Shown here piece after piece: positions 1 through 8,713 of a DNA stretch of 64,000 nucleotides. The notes under the pieces are model-generated. The model saw nothing but the letters and a program-made list of their open reading frames with translations. It was not told where the DNA came from and searched no databases. The position numbers and the translations under genes are program-made. This stretch comes from an uncultured Flavobacteriaceae bacterium (GTDB taxonomy: Bacteria; Bacteroidota; Bacteroidia; Flavobacteriales; Flavobacteriaceae): assembly GCA_947494565.1 (NCBI GenBank), contig CANLVG010000011.1, positions 62,001 through 126,000 of the forward strand, written 5' to 3'. The stretch's first letter is position 1. Every line of letters starts with the position of its first letter.

Positions 1-240
1 CGGAATCTCCGAATATCCGTTAAAATTCAATTTCCCTATGTCTTCGTTCTCCCAAATAACAGCTTGTTTTTCCGGGTCAATTCCGTAGATGGCCCCCGAA
101 GTCTTTACGAGCACGATTCCGGTATTTGTGTTTAGTATTTTTTCCTGGACCCTGTGTTTTAGAAAAATATTTTTCTGGGCGAATGATGACCACGAAAGCG
201 CGAAAGCGACATACAGAACTAAATTCCTTATGATAATCAT
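1..240 (-). CDS. Secreted PQQ-like beta-propeller protein, partial (C-terminus outside window)
   Basis: The first 80 residues of a minus-strand gene are present and the rest lies beyond the left edge. Residues 1-22 form a clear signal peptide (positive start, hydrophobic core, SSFAQ end), so the product is exported. After it comes a stretch with GIVLVKTSGAIYGIDPEKQ, the pattern of a repeat blade in PQQ/BamB-like beta-propellers. The ATG at 238-240 is chosen because the signal peptide begins directly there. The family assignment is an inference from one blade only; the enzymatic or structural role cannot be stated from this fragment. Confidence 0.55.
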   Translation of the reverse strand, partial: MIIIRNLVLYVAFALSWSSFAQKNIFLKHRVQEKILNTNTGIVLVKTSGAIYGIDPEKQAVIWENEDIGKLNFNGYSEIP

Positions 241-312
241 TATGCTGGTATTTTTAATTTAGAACGAACGCAAAATCCGTTAAGGCCTTAGTTTGTATAG
301 AGAAGAAATTTA

Positions 313-756
313 TCACTCCATCTTTTTAAATAACAAAAGCACTTTTCCATTGGAATCTGTTAAAGTCAGGTTCAAATCGGCTATTTTATAATGTCTTGTT
401 TCGCGAAGTTGACTTAGGAATGTGCTTGACAGTTTCATCTCCTTACAGGCCATTCTGGTTTCATTGATCATACCAAACTGTACATCGGTATTTGTCAGTT
501 CCTTTAGATTGCCCATAATTTGATTACAGCCATTATTGCCTGAAAATGAACTGGCCTTACTATTAAATTCCAACTGCGGTCGTTTTTCCATTTCATCGGA
601 TATGGGAGTTCCAAGCATTTCAGTCAAAGCCCAAACCTCATTGATTAAAATTTTGTTTTCGGTCGGAGTGTTTTCGTTTTTAGAAGTAGCTATTGTCTTT
701 TTGCCATTACACCCTAATAAAAGTATTAGTAGCGCTAGGCTCAGTATTTTAGGCAT
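313..756 (-). CDS. META-domain lipoprotein (HslJ-like)
   Basis: This is a 147-residue lipoprotein: residues 1-16 are a lipoprotein signal ending in LLGC, with Cys16 as the lipidation site. After a short linker the rest is one META domain, recognised by the W-x-L start near residue 42 (VWALTEMLG), the central FSGNNGCNQIMG motif near residue 71, and the conserved TRMAC element near residue 100. META domains occur in the heat-inducible HslJ and in many small envelope lipoproteins; the molecular function is not established. The second Cys of TRMAC and the Cys of GCNQ are both kept. It is probably anchored in the periplasm or outer membrane. It is followed by an unrelated propeller gene and preceded by an LpxR-like gene on the same strand. 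Confidence 0.8.
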   Translation of the reverse strand: MPKILSLALLILLLGCNGKKTIATSKNENTPTENKILINEVWALTEMLGTPISDEMEKRPQLEFNSKASSFSGNNGCNQIMGNLKELTNTDVQFGMINETRMACKEMKLSSTFLSQLRETRHYKIADLNLTLTDSNGKVLLLFKKME

Positions 757-889
757 TTGTATACTTTTTCAGTTAAATAGATAGTACTAGTCTTAAAATC
801 GAACTGCCGTATTCTTAGTGTATGATATTACATTTTTGAATTCCCTCTAAGGTAACGAAATCACACCTAAGACAGACTCTTTTTCAATT

Positions 890-1870
890 CTAAAATCGAT
901 ACTTCAAAATCGTTCGCGCATAAATATGTCGCTCGTTCGATACGACTTTTCCGAAGGTGAAGTAATGCTCAATGCCGATGGACAAGCGTCTGGAGGAAAA
1001 ATAGATGCTTTGCGTCAAAAGGGTGCTAAAAGTATTTAAGTCATCTACCGCATATTTAAAATCGCTATGGAATAAATTTCCCTGAGCAGTACCATCAAAA
1101 ATATTTAGAGAACTGCTAATGCTCGATTGAACAAAGAGTTCTATACCCGAAGAAGTTGATAAGATATTGTTATCCATTCCTACGGACTCGGATAGTCTAT
1201 TGAACTTCCCAAGGCGTAAGCCCAAGGTGGGCGTTGCATCAATGTATAAGTTTCCCAATCGAGTATTCAAGGCACCATAGACATCAAACCATTTTTGTTG
1301 TGTCATAAAGTCATGGGCATAGGTAATAGCTATATTTGCCAGCAGCTGATTCGGTACTTGAAACCGCCATTCTTCAAAAACCGGGTCATCGGTCACATTA
1401 TCGTGAAACCAACCTTGAAAATCATCTGCTAAGGAAGCAGGCCCCATAACGCCCAGTAACACGCCTCCTCTTAAAAAAGAACGTTCAAAAGCGTAGGTTG
1501 CGTTCAAGGTGCCAAATAATAAGCCGGCATAGGGGCGGTCAAAAGCAATGGTGTTTTGTTGTATTTCTATGGGAGTAACCGTCTTATTTGTTGGGGTGTA
1601 GCCTTCTAAGCGCAGCCCTACTTCAAAAAAGTAAGCGGTCTTTTTAGGAAAGTACTTTTGTAACCCAAGCCATTTTTCCTTCTTGAACTTTACGTTAAGA
1701 CCAACGCCATAGCTATAAAACCGGTCCGAGTTTTGCCAAATTACATAGGCATCATTTGCCGAGGACAATGAAATTTCGCTATTAAAAGTGTCAGATCCTT
1801 GCGCATGCGCCCGAATGATAAGCAAAAGAAGAAAGCTTAAAAAATAAAGGCTTGATTTGACTGAATTCAT
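890..1870 (-). CDS. LpxR-like lipid A 3'-O-deacylase family (DUF2219) outer-membrane protein
   Basis: A 326-residue outer-membrane beta-barrel with a signal peptide (residues 1-23, AHAQ). Family marks of LpxR/DUF2219 are visible: the first strand SANDAYV (Asn39-Asp40, matching the catalytic Asn-Asp of LpxR), the DRFYSYGVGL segment, DRPYAGLLFGTL near residue 114, and LGVMGPASLADDFQGWFHD near residue 143, whose His matches the catalytic His. The protein ends in a C-terminal aromatic strand (LKYRF). In Salmonella LpxR removes the 3'-acyloxyacyl group of lipid A. Length and motifs fit an active enzyme, but the substrate here is inferred. Its start faces the small membrane-protein gene at 1926, so the 55-base gap should hold both promoters. 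Confidence 0.8.
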   Translation of the reverse strand: MNSVKSSLYFLSFLLLLIIRAHAQGSDTFNSEISLSSANDAYVIWQNSDRFYSYGVGLNVKFKKEKWLGLQKYFPKKTAYFFEVGLRLEGYTPTNKTVTPIEIQQNTIAFDRPYAGLLFGTLNATYAFERSFLRGGVLLGVMGPASLADDFQGWFHDNVTDDPVFEEWRFQVPNQLLANIAITYAHDFMTQQKWFDVYGALNTRLGNLYIDATPTLGLRLGKFNRLSESVGMDNNILSTSSGIELFVQSSISSSLNIFDGTAQGNLFHSDFKYAVDDLNTFSTLLTQSIYFSSRRLSIGIEHYFTFGKVVSNERHIYARTILKYRF

Positions 1871-1925
1871 GTCATCTTTTTCGTTTGAAAATTCGTATTT
1901 TTAATAGTAACCAATACGATTTTAA

Positions 1926-2252
1926 ATGGGAGTCTTAGAACGAATATCTCGGGCTTTAGTTTGTTTCATTTGTCCAATCTTTTTATTCTATTTAGTTCCT
2001 AGAATACTGTTTTTCTCTGAGCAAATTTTGAAAAGTATTGGGCAATTTCAAGTAACTCCGTCATCCAAGTATGTATTAGGATGGTTACTACTATTTTACT
2101 TTGCAAAATTGTCTCATAAGCTTATGGTAATTGAGATGCCACAATTTGAAACTGAAACCCGAATACTTGGTATTTCGGCCACATACATTTTGGCAACCTG
2201 CATTATGGGGCTAATCTTAATGACCTTGTTATTTTTAAACGCCTTGGCCTAG
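1926..2252 (+). CDS. Small integral membrane protein, unknown function
   Basis: This 108-residue protein is not recognised. It shows three strongly hydrophobic stretches (about residues 10-30, 48-65 and 82-106), so it should be a three-helix inner-membrane protein with few charged residues. There is no signal peptide cleavage site and no catalytic motif. The ATG at 1926 follows an A/T-rich stretch as is usual for Bacteroidota starts. It stands alone between the LpxR-like gene (divergent) and the PagL-like gene (convergent). Its placement between two lipid A-modifying enzymes is suggestive, but nothing in its own sequence shows such a role. Confidence 0.6.
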   Translation: MGVLERISRALVCFICPIFLFYLVPRILFFSEQILKSIGQFQVTPSSKYVLGWLLLFYFAKLSHKLMVIEMPQFETETRILGISATYILATCIMGLILMTLLFLNALA

Positions 2253-2341
2253 CTTTTGTTCACTGAATTATTAGTCAGCAAAAAACCTATTTATTTACAA
2301 AGCATTAAATTGATTTAATCAAATAGCGGAAAGTTTCATCC

Positions 2342-3490
2342 TTACCATTTAAACGGTTTAAACCCTAACCCAAATTCAATATAATCCGCCGCCCCTCCAT
2401 CAAGGGTCTTTAATCCTATCTGGGTGAATAGCGTGTTATTCACATTGTAGCGAATGGCGGGTCGCATAAAAAAAGCACCTTTACCTAGATCATCGGTAAG
2501 ATAAGTCCCCAGCTGCGCCTTAATGGCCAATTTCCAAAAATTAAAATCGTAGCCAGCATGAACGCCAATAGAAGTTCTATCTGCCGCTTTATCAAACTCT
2601 TGAAACGAATTATCATAAAAGAAATCAAAACCACCTGTAATGCCGTGTATGGCATTGAAGCGATGTTCATAGTCTAAAACCCCCGAGAAAACTCCAAATT
2701 GTCTGTCGGTTCCACCATCTTCATCGGTTTGTTTTCCTCCTCCCGCAAGATATATCGATATTGAACTTTCGTTGATCTTGGTCAGTTTGGTCTTCTCAGG
2801 CGATTTAAAACGGGCCTGAACTAAATTTTTGGTATAAGGGTCATTGTCAACCAATCGTTGCGCGGCATTGTAGTTGTATTTTATGCCTAGATTGATACCA
2901 AATAGATTTAGCCCGAGATTCGGTTGATAGCTGCTACCATTACTAAAGTGTGTAAAGTCAACACCATAGGTCAAATCCAACTCCCTTGTAAAACGATATT
3001 CAAATCCGAAGTCAAGTCCAAAGTAAACTGCTGCCCTGGCTCCAAAAGCATCATTTATGGGGTTTTCATCGGCATTGTATTCTTGCAGATTAAAGGTTAC
3101 TCCTAAAGCGGGTTCGATACTGAATCTATTTCGCCTGTTCGGATTGCCGACAGGGAAGTCCATAAAGGCATATAAGGCACTCGGGTTGCCAAAAACTTGT
3201 GCATTGCCTAAAAATCCTGAGTATAAACCAATTCCATAAGTGGGGTACTTATAATAGCCCGCCCAGCTTTCCGTATTGCTCGATTGCCATCCTATTTTCA
3301 CATTGATTGCCCCATACCCCGCATCCAAGAATCCAGCTTCGCTCAGTGCGGTACCCGTGTACAGATAACTTCCATAGTTGGATTTTACTTCTATAGACCG
3401 AAATTTATTTGGTATTTCTCTATTTGATGGGGTTTGGGCGTTTGCAATGAAGAAAGAACAAAAGAAACAAAGGGCAAAGAATCTATACAT
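2342..3490 (-). CDS. Acyloxyacyl hydrolase / PagL-like lipid A 3-O-deacylase
   Basis: A 382-residue outer-membrane protein with a signal peptide (residues 1-18, IANAQ). The N-terminal half (to about residue 208) is the PagL-like barrel with the hallmark THFSNGSS, giving His181 and Ser183 of the His-x-Ser catalytic pair, followed by NLGLNLFGINLGI. The C-terminal half (about 240-382) is a second series of amphipathic strands ending in an aromatic residue. PagL removes the 3-O acyl chain of lipid A in the outer membrane. In P. aeruginosa PagL the triad acid is Glu140, 14 residues after the His; the same spacing lands on Asn195 here, so the acid cannot be assigned. It lies 31 bases after the TRIC-family gene and is probably the last gene of that run. 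Confidence 0.75.
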   Translation of the reverse strand: MYRFFALCFFCSFFIANAQTPSNREIPNKFRSIEVKSNYGSYLYTGTALSEAGFLDAGYGAINVKIGWQSSNTESWAGYYKYPTYGIGLYSGFLGNAQVFGNPSALYAFMDFPVGNPNRRNRFSIEPALGVTFNLQEYNADENPINDAFGARAAVYFGLDFGFEYRFTRELDLTYGVDFTHFSNGSSYQPNLGLNLFGINLGIKYNYNAAQRLVDNDPYTKNLVQARFKSPEKTKLTKINESSISIYLAGGGKQTDEDGGTDRQFGVFSGVLDYEHRFNAIHGITGGFDFFYDNSFQEFDKAADRTSIGVHAGYDFNFWKLAIKAQLGTYLTDDLGKGAFFMRPAIRYNVNNTLFTQIGLKTLDGGAADYIEFGLGFKPFKW

Positions 3491-3520
3491 AAGTATTTAT
3501 TTAAAAGGTTTTGAAGACTT

Positions 3521-4135
3521 TCACTTTTTTTTGATGGAATAGGTTGGTAGCCCAATACCAAACCGTACAGCTAAAACACGTATTAGAACTACCAGTAAAA
3601 TCGTGCTTATATAGGATATGTTTTTGTCAAAATTCAAAGAGTCGAGAATAATGAAACATAGTGCTCCGGCAAGAGATGCCAAGGCGTAGATTTCCTTTCT
3701 AAAAATAATCGGGATTTCATTGCACAAGATATCACGAATTACCCCTCCAAAACATCCTGTCATGATTCCAAGTACAACACTTACGGCTGGGTCAAGGTTT
3801 GCAGAAACCCCGATTTGAACGCCGCTAATACTGAATATGGCAAGACCTATAGTATCGAATAGAAAAAGGGACTTCGTTAGAAAATATATTCTATTGCGGA
3901 ATAAAATTGCCAAAAGAACAGAGATACTTACAAAATGAACTACGTAGAAATTTTCCATCCACCAAACCGGGGTATTTCCAATGAATATATCTCTAAGCAC
4001 GCCACCACCTATGGCTGTAACGAAGGCCACTATAAAAATCCCGAAGAGGTCCATTTCCCTTTTAATGGCCATCAATGCCCCTGATATCGCAAAAGCCATC
4101 GTACCTAGAATATCGAGAATATCGAAGAAACCCAT
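3521..4135 (-). CDS. TRIC-type (UPF0126/YadS) cation channel family membrane protein
   Basis: A 204-residue inner-membrane protein with seven predicted helices arranged as two homologous halves plus one. The two UPF0126 repeats show as GTMAFAISGALMAIKRE with GGGVLRDIF in the first half, and ISGVQIG with GCFGGVIRDIL in the second. The glycine-rich GGG/RD motif marks relatives of animal TRIC channels; bacterial members conduct monovalent cations in vitro, but their physiological role is poorly known. It follows the porin gene by 28 bases and precedes the PagL-like gene by 31, so it is probably transcribed with them. Confidence 0.85.
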   Translation of the reverse strand: MGFFDILDILGTMAFAISGALMAIKREMDLFGIFIVAFVTAIGGGVLRDIFIGNTPVWWMENFYVVHFVSISVLLAILFRNRIYFLTKSLFLFDTIGLAIFSISGVQIGVSANLDPAVSVVLGIMTGCFGGVIRDILCNEIPIIFRKEIYALASLAGALCFIILDSLNFDKNISYISTILLVVLIRVLAVRFGIGLPTYSIKKK

Positions 4136-4162
4136 TCGTGATTTTTGGTAAAGATATTTAGA

Positions 4163-5299
4163 TTAAAAATCAAATTTCACACCAATACCAAAAACGCTTT
4201 GATTTCTCCTATCTCCAGTAGTGGTTTTACTTTGGTCAATTTTCGCCGCCGCAAATATTTTACTTGATTTTTTAAAGGTATAACTGACTTCGCCAATGGC
4301 AAAAGCGGTGTTGAAATCACCAAGACCTTGATCATCATCAGGAGTTAAATAATTGAATCCCGATGCTACCTTCCAGCGTTTATTTTTGGAAAAAAGATAC
4401 CCTAGATAAAATTCGATACCTATTGCATCGTAAAATTCATCTCCTAATCTTTGGTGTTGTTTTAAACTGGCGTAGGAAGCCGCCACCGAAAACCTATCTT
4501 TTTCATAGGATGCTGAGGTCACAAAGGCCTCATCACCATTTTTAGCCTGATTGGGCAATGGGTCTTCAACACCGTCGAGTACCTTATTAAAGCCAACACC
4601 TATCGCAAATCCGCCAATCGTATAACTTGCACCTAAACCATAAGTGTCTAACGATTTACTGTTTGCCGAAATATTCCGTGCTTGCCCTTGAACACCAATT
4701 TTCAAACCGGAATTGGCATAGGTCAATTTTAAAAGTTGATTGGCCCTTCCCGTTCCTGAGACACCACCATCTGAAATGTTCCATACTCCAATGGCGGCTC
4801 CGCCGAATGCCGAAAATTTATCTATTTGATTGGCGCCCAATTGGTAATACACTGAATTTTGCTTCCCGAAAGTGAGTTCAAAATCCTTATAGGAGAAACC
4901 GGCATAACCCAACCTTGCAAAGACCGCATCACCTACTTGTGCAATTCCAGCCCCTGGGTCTACGGCAAATTCAACGGTTTCATCTCTTGAGACTAGGTTT
5001 AAACCTAATTCTATGCCCCCGATTACGTTAAAATTATCCGCCTCATTTTTAGATAGCGCATGCTTTAACTTTATACCAATACGCGGAGCGTTATTGGAAA
5101 TCCCTATTTCCCCTTCTTCCGCAAAACCGGCACCAATTCTCAGACTTCCATAAGGTGTCACTCGAGAGGTAATCTCATCGATCCAATTGGTATCCGTTTC
5201 TTTTTTGTCTTGAGCTGTTTGTGCTTGTGCTTGCTGCATCAACACTAATATAGCAGCCAGCAACATTGTTTTTCCGTATGTCGTGAGCAAATTCTTCAT
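4163..5299 (-). CDS. Outer-membrane porin (Porin_4-like)
   Basis: A 378-residue beta-barrel with a cleavable signal peptide (residues 1-26, QQAQAQ). The mature part starts with a short acidic linker and then VTPYGSLRIGAG, the classic first strand of general porins. Alternating glycine/aromatic strands follow to a C-terminal VKFDF, which ends in Phe as expected for BAM-dependent insertion. A plausible role, inferred only from context, is passage of anions such as dicarboxylates: the gene lies 22 bases after the Fe-S subunit of fumarate reductase/succinate dehydrogenase, in line with the Dcu-AspA-AnsB-Sdh genes. Substrate specificity is not readable from the sequence. Confidence 0.8.
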   Translation of the reverse strand: MKNLLTTYGKTMLLAAILVLMQQAQAQTAQDKKETDTNWIDEITSRVTPYGSLRIGAGFAEEGEIGISNNAPRIGIKLKHALSKNEADNFNVIGGIELGLNLVSRDETVEFAVDPGAGIAQVGDAVFARLGYAGFSYKDFELTFGKQNSVYYQLGANQIDKFSAFGGAAIGVWNISDGGVSGTGRANQLLKLTYANSGLKIGVQGQARNISANSKSLDTYGLGASYTIGGFAIGVGFNKVLDGVEDPLPNQAKNGDEAFVTSASYEKDRFSVAASYASLKQHQRLGDEFYDAIGIEFYLGYLFSKNKRWKVASGFNYLTPDDDQGLGDFNTAFAIGEVSYTFKKSSKIFAAAKIDQSKTTTGDRRNQSVFGIGVKFDF

Positions 5300-5320
5300 A
5301 AGGTTTTTCTTAATTATTTT

Positions 5321-6064
5321 TTATCCAAGGACTTTTGCTTTGGTAACTCTTGCATTCATTTCGGCAATATTTATGATGGAAATCCCTTCGGGGCATTCCA
5401 CTTCACAGGCACCGGTGAACGTGCAACTACCAAAACCCTCGATTTCCATTTGATAGGTCATTTCCGCCACACGCTTGTGTTCTTCCGCCCGGCCCTGCGG
5501 CAAACCATTTAAATGGTTGATTTTAGCTGAGGTGAACAACGCGGCCGAAGAATTTTTACAAGTAGCTACGCAAGCTCCGCAGCCGATACAAGCGGCAGCA
5601 TCCATTGCCCTGTCCGAAACTGCTTTAGGTATGGGAATGGCATTTGCCTCGGGCGCCGTACCCGTCTTGGCACTGATAAAAGCACCTTGTTCAATAATCC
5701 GATCAAATGCCGAACGGTCTACGATCAAATCCTTGATTACCGGAAATGAAGCCGCTCTCCATGGCTCTACCACAATGGTATCGCCTTCTTTGAAACTACG
5801 CATATGCAATTGACAGGTAGTCATATGATCATGCGGCCCGTGCGCACGACCATTGATAAAAACCCCGCATTGCCCACAGATCCCTTCACGGCAATCGTAT
5901 TCGAATGCGATTACTTTTTCATCTTTAAGAACAAGTAGCTCGTTCAAATGGTCCAAAGCCTCTAAAAATGACATGTCTTCTGTTAAACCATCCACTTCAT
6001 AAGCGCGAATGGCCCCTTTGTCGTTCGGGCCTTCTTGTCTCCAAATTTTGAATGTTACTTTCAT
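5321..6064 (-). CDS. sdhB: Succinate dehydrogenase / fumarate reductase iron-sulfur subunit
   Basis: This 247-residue subunit carries electrons between the flavoprotein and the cytochrome b. The N-terminal [2Fe-2S] ferredoxin domain shows CREGICGQCGVFINGRAHG near residue 58 with the distal Cys in MTTCQLH. The C-terminal domain has CIGCGACVATCKNS near residue 158 and CTFTGACEVECPEGI near residue 214, which supply ligands for the [4Fe-4S] and [3Fe-4S] clusters. The order is cytochrome b - flavoprotein - Fe-S, with 10- and 7-base gaps, so the three are certainly co-transcribed. The complex is the B type found in Bacteroidota, where the same three-subunit form can work as fumarate reductase. Direction of the reaction cannot be told from sequence. 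Confidence 0.95.
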   Translation of the reverse strand: MKVTFKIWRQEGPNDKGAIRAYEVDGLTEDMSFLEALDHLNELLVLKDEKVIAFEYDCREGICGQCGVFINGRAHGPHDHMTTCQLHMRSFKEGDTIVVEPWRAASFPVIKDLIVDRSAFDRIIEQGAFISAKTGTAPEANAIPIPKAVSDRAMDAAACIGCGACVATCKNSSAALFTSAKINHLNGLPQGRAEEHKRVAEMTYQMEIEGFGSCTFTGACEVECPEGISIINIAEMNARVTKAKVLG

Positions 6065-6070
6065 TGCCTT

Positions 6071-7981
6071 TTATTTATAACTACGTACCGATGGTTTTAC
6101 AAATTCAAATTCAAGGGCTTCCTTGTGCAGTTTGAAGTCTCCATTGTCATATTCCCAAGCGGATACATAAGAATAATCCGCATCCACCCGAACCGCTTCC
6201 CCATCTTCGGTTTGGAATTCTTCACGAAAATGTGCTCCACAAGACTCGTCGCGTTCTAGCGCATCGGTACACATTAAAATTCCCAATTCTATAAAATCGG
6301 CCAACCGAAGCGCTTTTTCCAATTCTGTATTTAATTCGTTACTGTCTCCCGTAACTTTTACATCGCTCCAAAAGGCATCGCGAATCTCTTTTATTTGCGA
6401 AATTGCTTTTTCCAATCCTGCCTTATTTCGGCTCATGGCACATTCTTGCCACATGACCTTGCCCAATTCCCTATGGAAATGGTCAACCGTCTTTGTCCCG
6501 TTTATGGCAAGTATGCGGTCAATATTCGATTTCACTTCCTCCACCGCTTTGTCAAACTCCGGATGATCTATGGTGGGGTGGTCGGACTTCATTTCATCGG
6601 CCAAATAATTGTTGATCGTGTTGGGCAGTATAAAATATCCATCAACACTTGCCTGCAATAAAGAATTGGCCCCCAATCGATTGGCACCGTGGTCAGAGAA
6701 ATTGCATTCACCTACTGCATATAATCCAGGAATAGTGGTCATTAATTCATAGTCTACCCAAAGCCCGCCCATGGAGAAATGTGCTGCAGGTGAAATTTGC
6801 ATCGGTTCTTGATAGGCATCAATACCGGTAATCTTTTTATACATCTTGAAGAGATTGCCGTAGCGGTCCTTTATGGTTTCCAACCCAAATTTTTCTATAG
6901 CGTGTTTAAAATCGAGATACACGGCATTCTTTAATCTTCCCACGCCATAACCGGCATCAATACGTTCTTTGGCAGCACGTGATGCAATATCCCGAGGAGC
7001 CAGATTCCCGAAACTCGGATAACGTCGTTCTAAATAATAATCTCTTTCTTCTTCAGGAATAGTGTTCGCTTTTCGCGCATCTTCTTTTTGATTCGGAACC
7101 CAAATTCGTCCATCGTTCCGAAGGGACTCCGACATTAAAGTGAGTTTTGATTGGGCCTCACTGGATTGTGGCAGGGCCGTAGGGTGAATTTGCGTAAAAC
7201 TGGGGGCACCAAAAAGGGCACCTTTTTTATGGGCTTTCCATAAGGCACTACCGTTACAACCTATGGCGAGGGTTGATAACCGAAACACCCTTGAATACCC
7301 TCCCGTAGCCAAAATTACGGCATCAGCCGCATGCCTTTTGAGTTCGCCCGTAACCAAATCACGAACGATAATCCCTTTTGCCTTTCCGTCGATTACCACG
7401 AGGTCTAACATCTCGCTACGTGGAAACATTTCCACTTTTTTGGCGCGTACCATTTTGTACAGTTGTGAATAGGCGGCCATCAATAATTGTTGTCCGGTTT
7501 GCCCTCTTGCATAAAACGTCCGTTGTACTTGAACTCCGCCAAAACTCCGATTGACCAAAGTGCCGCCATACTCTCTAGCGAAGGGCACGCCTTGCTGTAC
7601 ATAATGGTCTATAAGTGGCGCTGAAAGTTCGGCAAGCCGATACGTATTGGCTTCCCTAGACCTAAAATCGCCTCCTTTTAAGGTATCGTAAAACATGCGC
7701 CAAACACTATCGCCGTCATGCTGATAGTTCTTCGCGGCGTTGATACCCCCTTGGGCCGCAACGGAATGGGCACGCCTTGCCGAATCTTGGTAACAAAAGC
7801 ACTTTACATCATACCCCAATTCGGCCAATGTAGCCGCGGCACCGGCGCCCGATAATCCCGAACCGACTACAATAACATTGAGTTTCTTCTTGTTGGCGGG
7901 GTTTATCAATTGTGATTTTATCTGATAGTTTCGCCATTTATCCTCGAGTTTTCCTTCTGGAATTTTTGCATCTAATTTCAT
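6071..7981 (-). CDS. sdhA: Succinate dehydrogenase / fumarate reductase flavoprotein subunit
   Basis: A 636-residue FAD subunit that interconverts succinate and fumarate. The dinucleotide motif [19 protein letters not shown] lies near residue 38. The covalent-FAD histidine is in [16 protein letters not shown] near residue 71. Substrate-side elements include the HPTALP segment and the C-terminal [11 protein letters not shown] region. It sits between the cytochrome b and Fe-S genes with spacings of 10 and 7 bases. Length fits the long Bacteroidota/epsilonproteobacterial type rather than the shorter E. coli SdhA. Being downstream of aspartase and asparaginase genes suggests it can receive fumarate from aspartate; that is inference from gene order. 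Confidence 0.95.
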   Translation of the reverse strand: MKLDAKIPEGKLEDKWRNYQIKSQLINPANKKKLNVIVVGSGLSGAGAAATLAELGYDVKCFCYQDSARRAHSVAAQGGINAAKNYQHDGDSVWRMFYDTLKGGDFRSREANTYRLAELSAPLIDHYVQQGVPFAREYGGTLVNRSFGGVQVQRTFYARGQTGQQLLMAAYSQLYKMVRAKKVEMFPRSEMLDLVVIDGKAKGIIVRDLVTGELKRHAADAVILATGGYSRVFRLSTLAIGCNGSALWKAHKKGALFGAPSFTQIHPTALPQSSEAQSKLTLMSESLRNDGRIWVPNQKEDARKANTIPEEERDYYLERRYPSFGNLAPRDIASRAAKERIDAGYGVGRLKNAVYLDFKHAIEKFGLETIKDRYGNLFKMYKKITGIDAYQEPMQISPAAHFSMGGLWVDYELMTTIPGLYAVGECNFSDHGANRLGANSLLQASVDGYFILPNTINNYLADEMKSDHPTIDHPEFDKAVEEVKSNIDRILAINGTKTVDHFHRELGKVMWQECAMSRNKAGLEKAISQIKEIRDAFWSDVKVTGDSNELNTELEKALRLADFIELGILMCTDALERDESCGAHFREEFQTEDGEAVRVDADYSYVSAWEYDNGDFKLHKEALEFEFVKPSVRSYK

Positions 7982-7990
7982 CTTCCTACA

Positions 7991-8659
7991 CTATTTCAGA
8001 TAAACAATTAATGGTATGATTCCAAAGCCAACCCCCATAATGATGGCATAGATCAATGCCACCTTAGCAACAATTCTAAGCCCATTTTTATGATAAAACC
8101 CAAGGGTTTTAAAGGCACTTTTGAAGCCGTGATGCAGATGCAATGCCAATGGAATTGCCAACACGGTATAGAAAATCACATAATAAATATTGTGGAACAA
8201 GCTGCTGGTCACTTCATAGACATCCACATTTCCGACAGCGTCCAAACGTACTGCCTCTCCCATTCCCAATTTGATCCTGGCCCAAAAATTGGCCAAGTGC
8301 ACTACAATAAAAAGTAGGATCATCGTACCGATAAGTCCCATATTCTGGGAAGTCCATGTGCTGTTTTCCTTGGAATGGTTCATCACGTATTTTTGTGGCT
8401 TTGCTTTTCTATTGCGAAGCGTGATCAATAGCGCATAGAACACATGAAGTAGAATGGATGCGTAAAGCAGATAGGCGACTATTTTTATCAAGGGACTTTC
8501 CCTTAGCGTGGTCGAATACGAATTGTATAAACCTCTAGCCGTTTCCTCTGGAAGCAATAAGATACAATTGGCCGATAAATGAACCACTAAGAAAATACAC
8601 AAGAACAAGCCAGTACCTGCAATGATGGTTTTTCGAAAAAAGAGTGGATTTAATGCCAT
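7991..8659 (-). CDS. sdhC: Succinate dehydrogenase / fumarate reductase cytochrome b subunit
   Basis: A 222-residue di-haem type membrane anchor with five hydrophobic helices (about residues 10-33, 59-80, 108-130, 155-180 and 192-218). Histidines suited as haem ligands occur in the helices: HLSAN near residue 27, LLHVFY near 71, VVHLAN near 121 and HLHHGF near 173. Such single-subunit cytochrome b anchors exchange electrons with menaquinone, the quinone of Bacteroidota. It is the first gene of the three-subunit operon, 55 bases after the asparaginase stop. No hydrophilic SdhD partner is present or expected for this type. Confidence 0.93.
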   Translation of the reverse strand: MALNPLFFRKTIIAGTGLFLCIFLVVHLSANCILLLPEETARGLYNSYSTTLRESPLIKIVAYLLYASILLHVFYALLITLRNRKAKPQKYVMNHSKENSTWTSQNMGLIGTMILLFIVVHLANFWARIKLGMGEAVRLDAVGNVDVYEVTSSLFHNIYYVIFYTVLAIPLALHLHHGFKSAFKTLGFYHKNGLRIVAKVALIYAIIMGVGFGIIPLIVYLK

Positions 8660-8713
8660 TTTGAAATGCTCTTGTAGTTATGATCAATTTGGTTGTGAGA
8701 ATGCTCTTTTTAT

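Noticed and set aside
2300-2325. ATTAAAT/ATTTAAT palindrome as terminator between convergent genes.
   Set aside because: Its 2-base loop and all-A/T stem are too weak, and no T-run follows.
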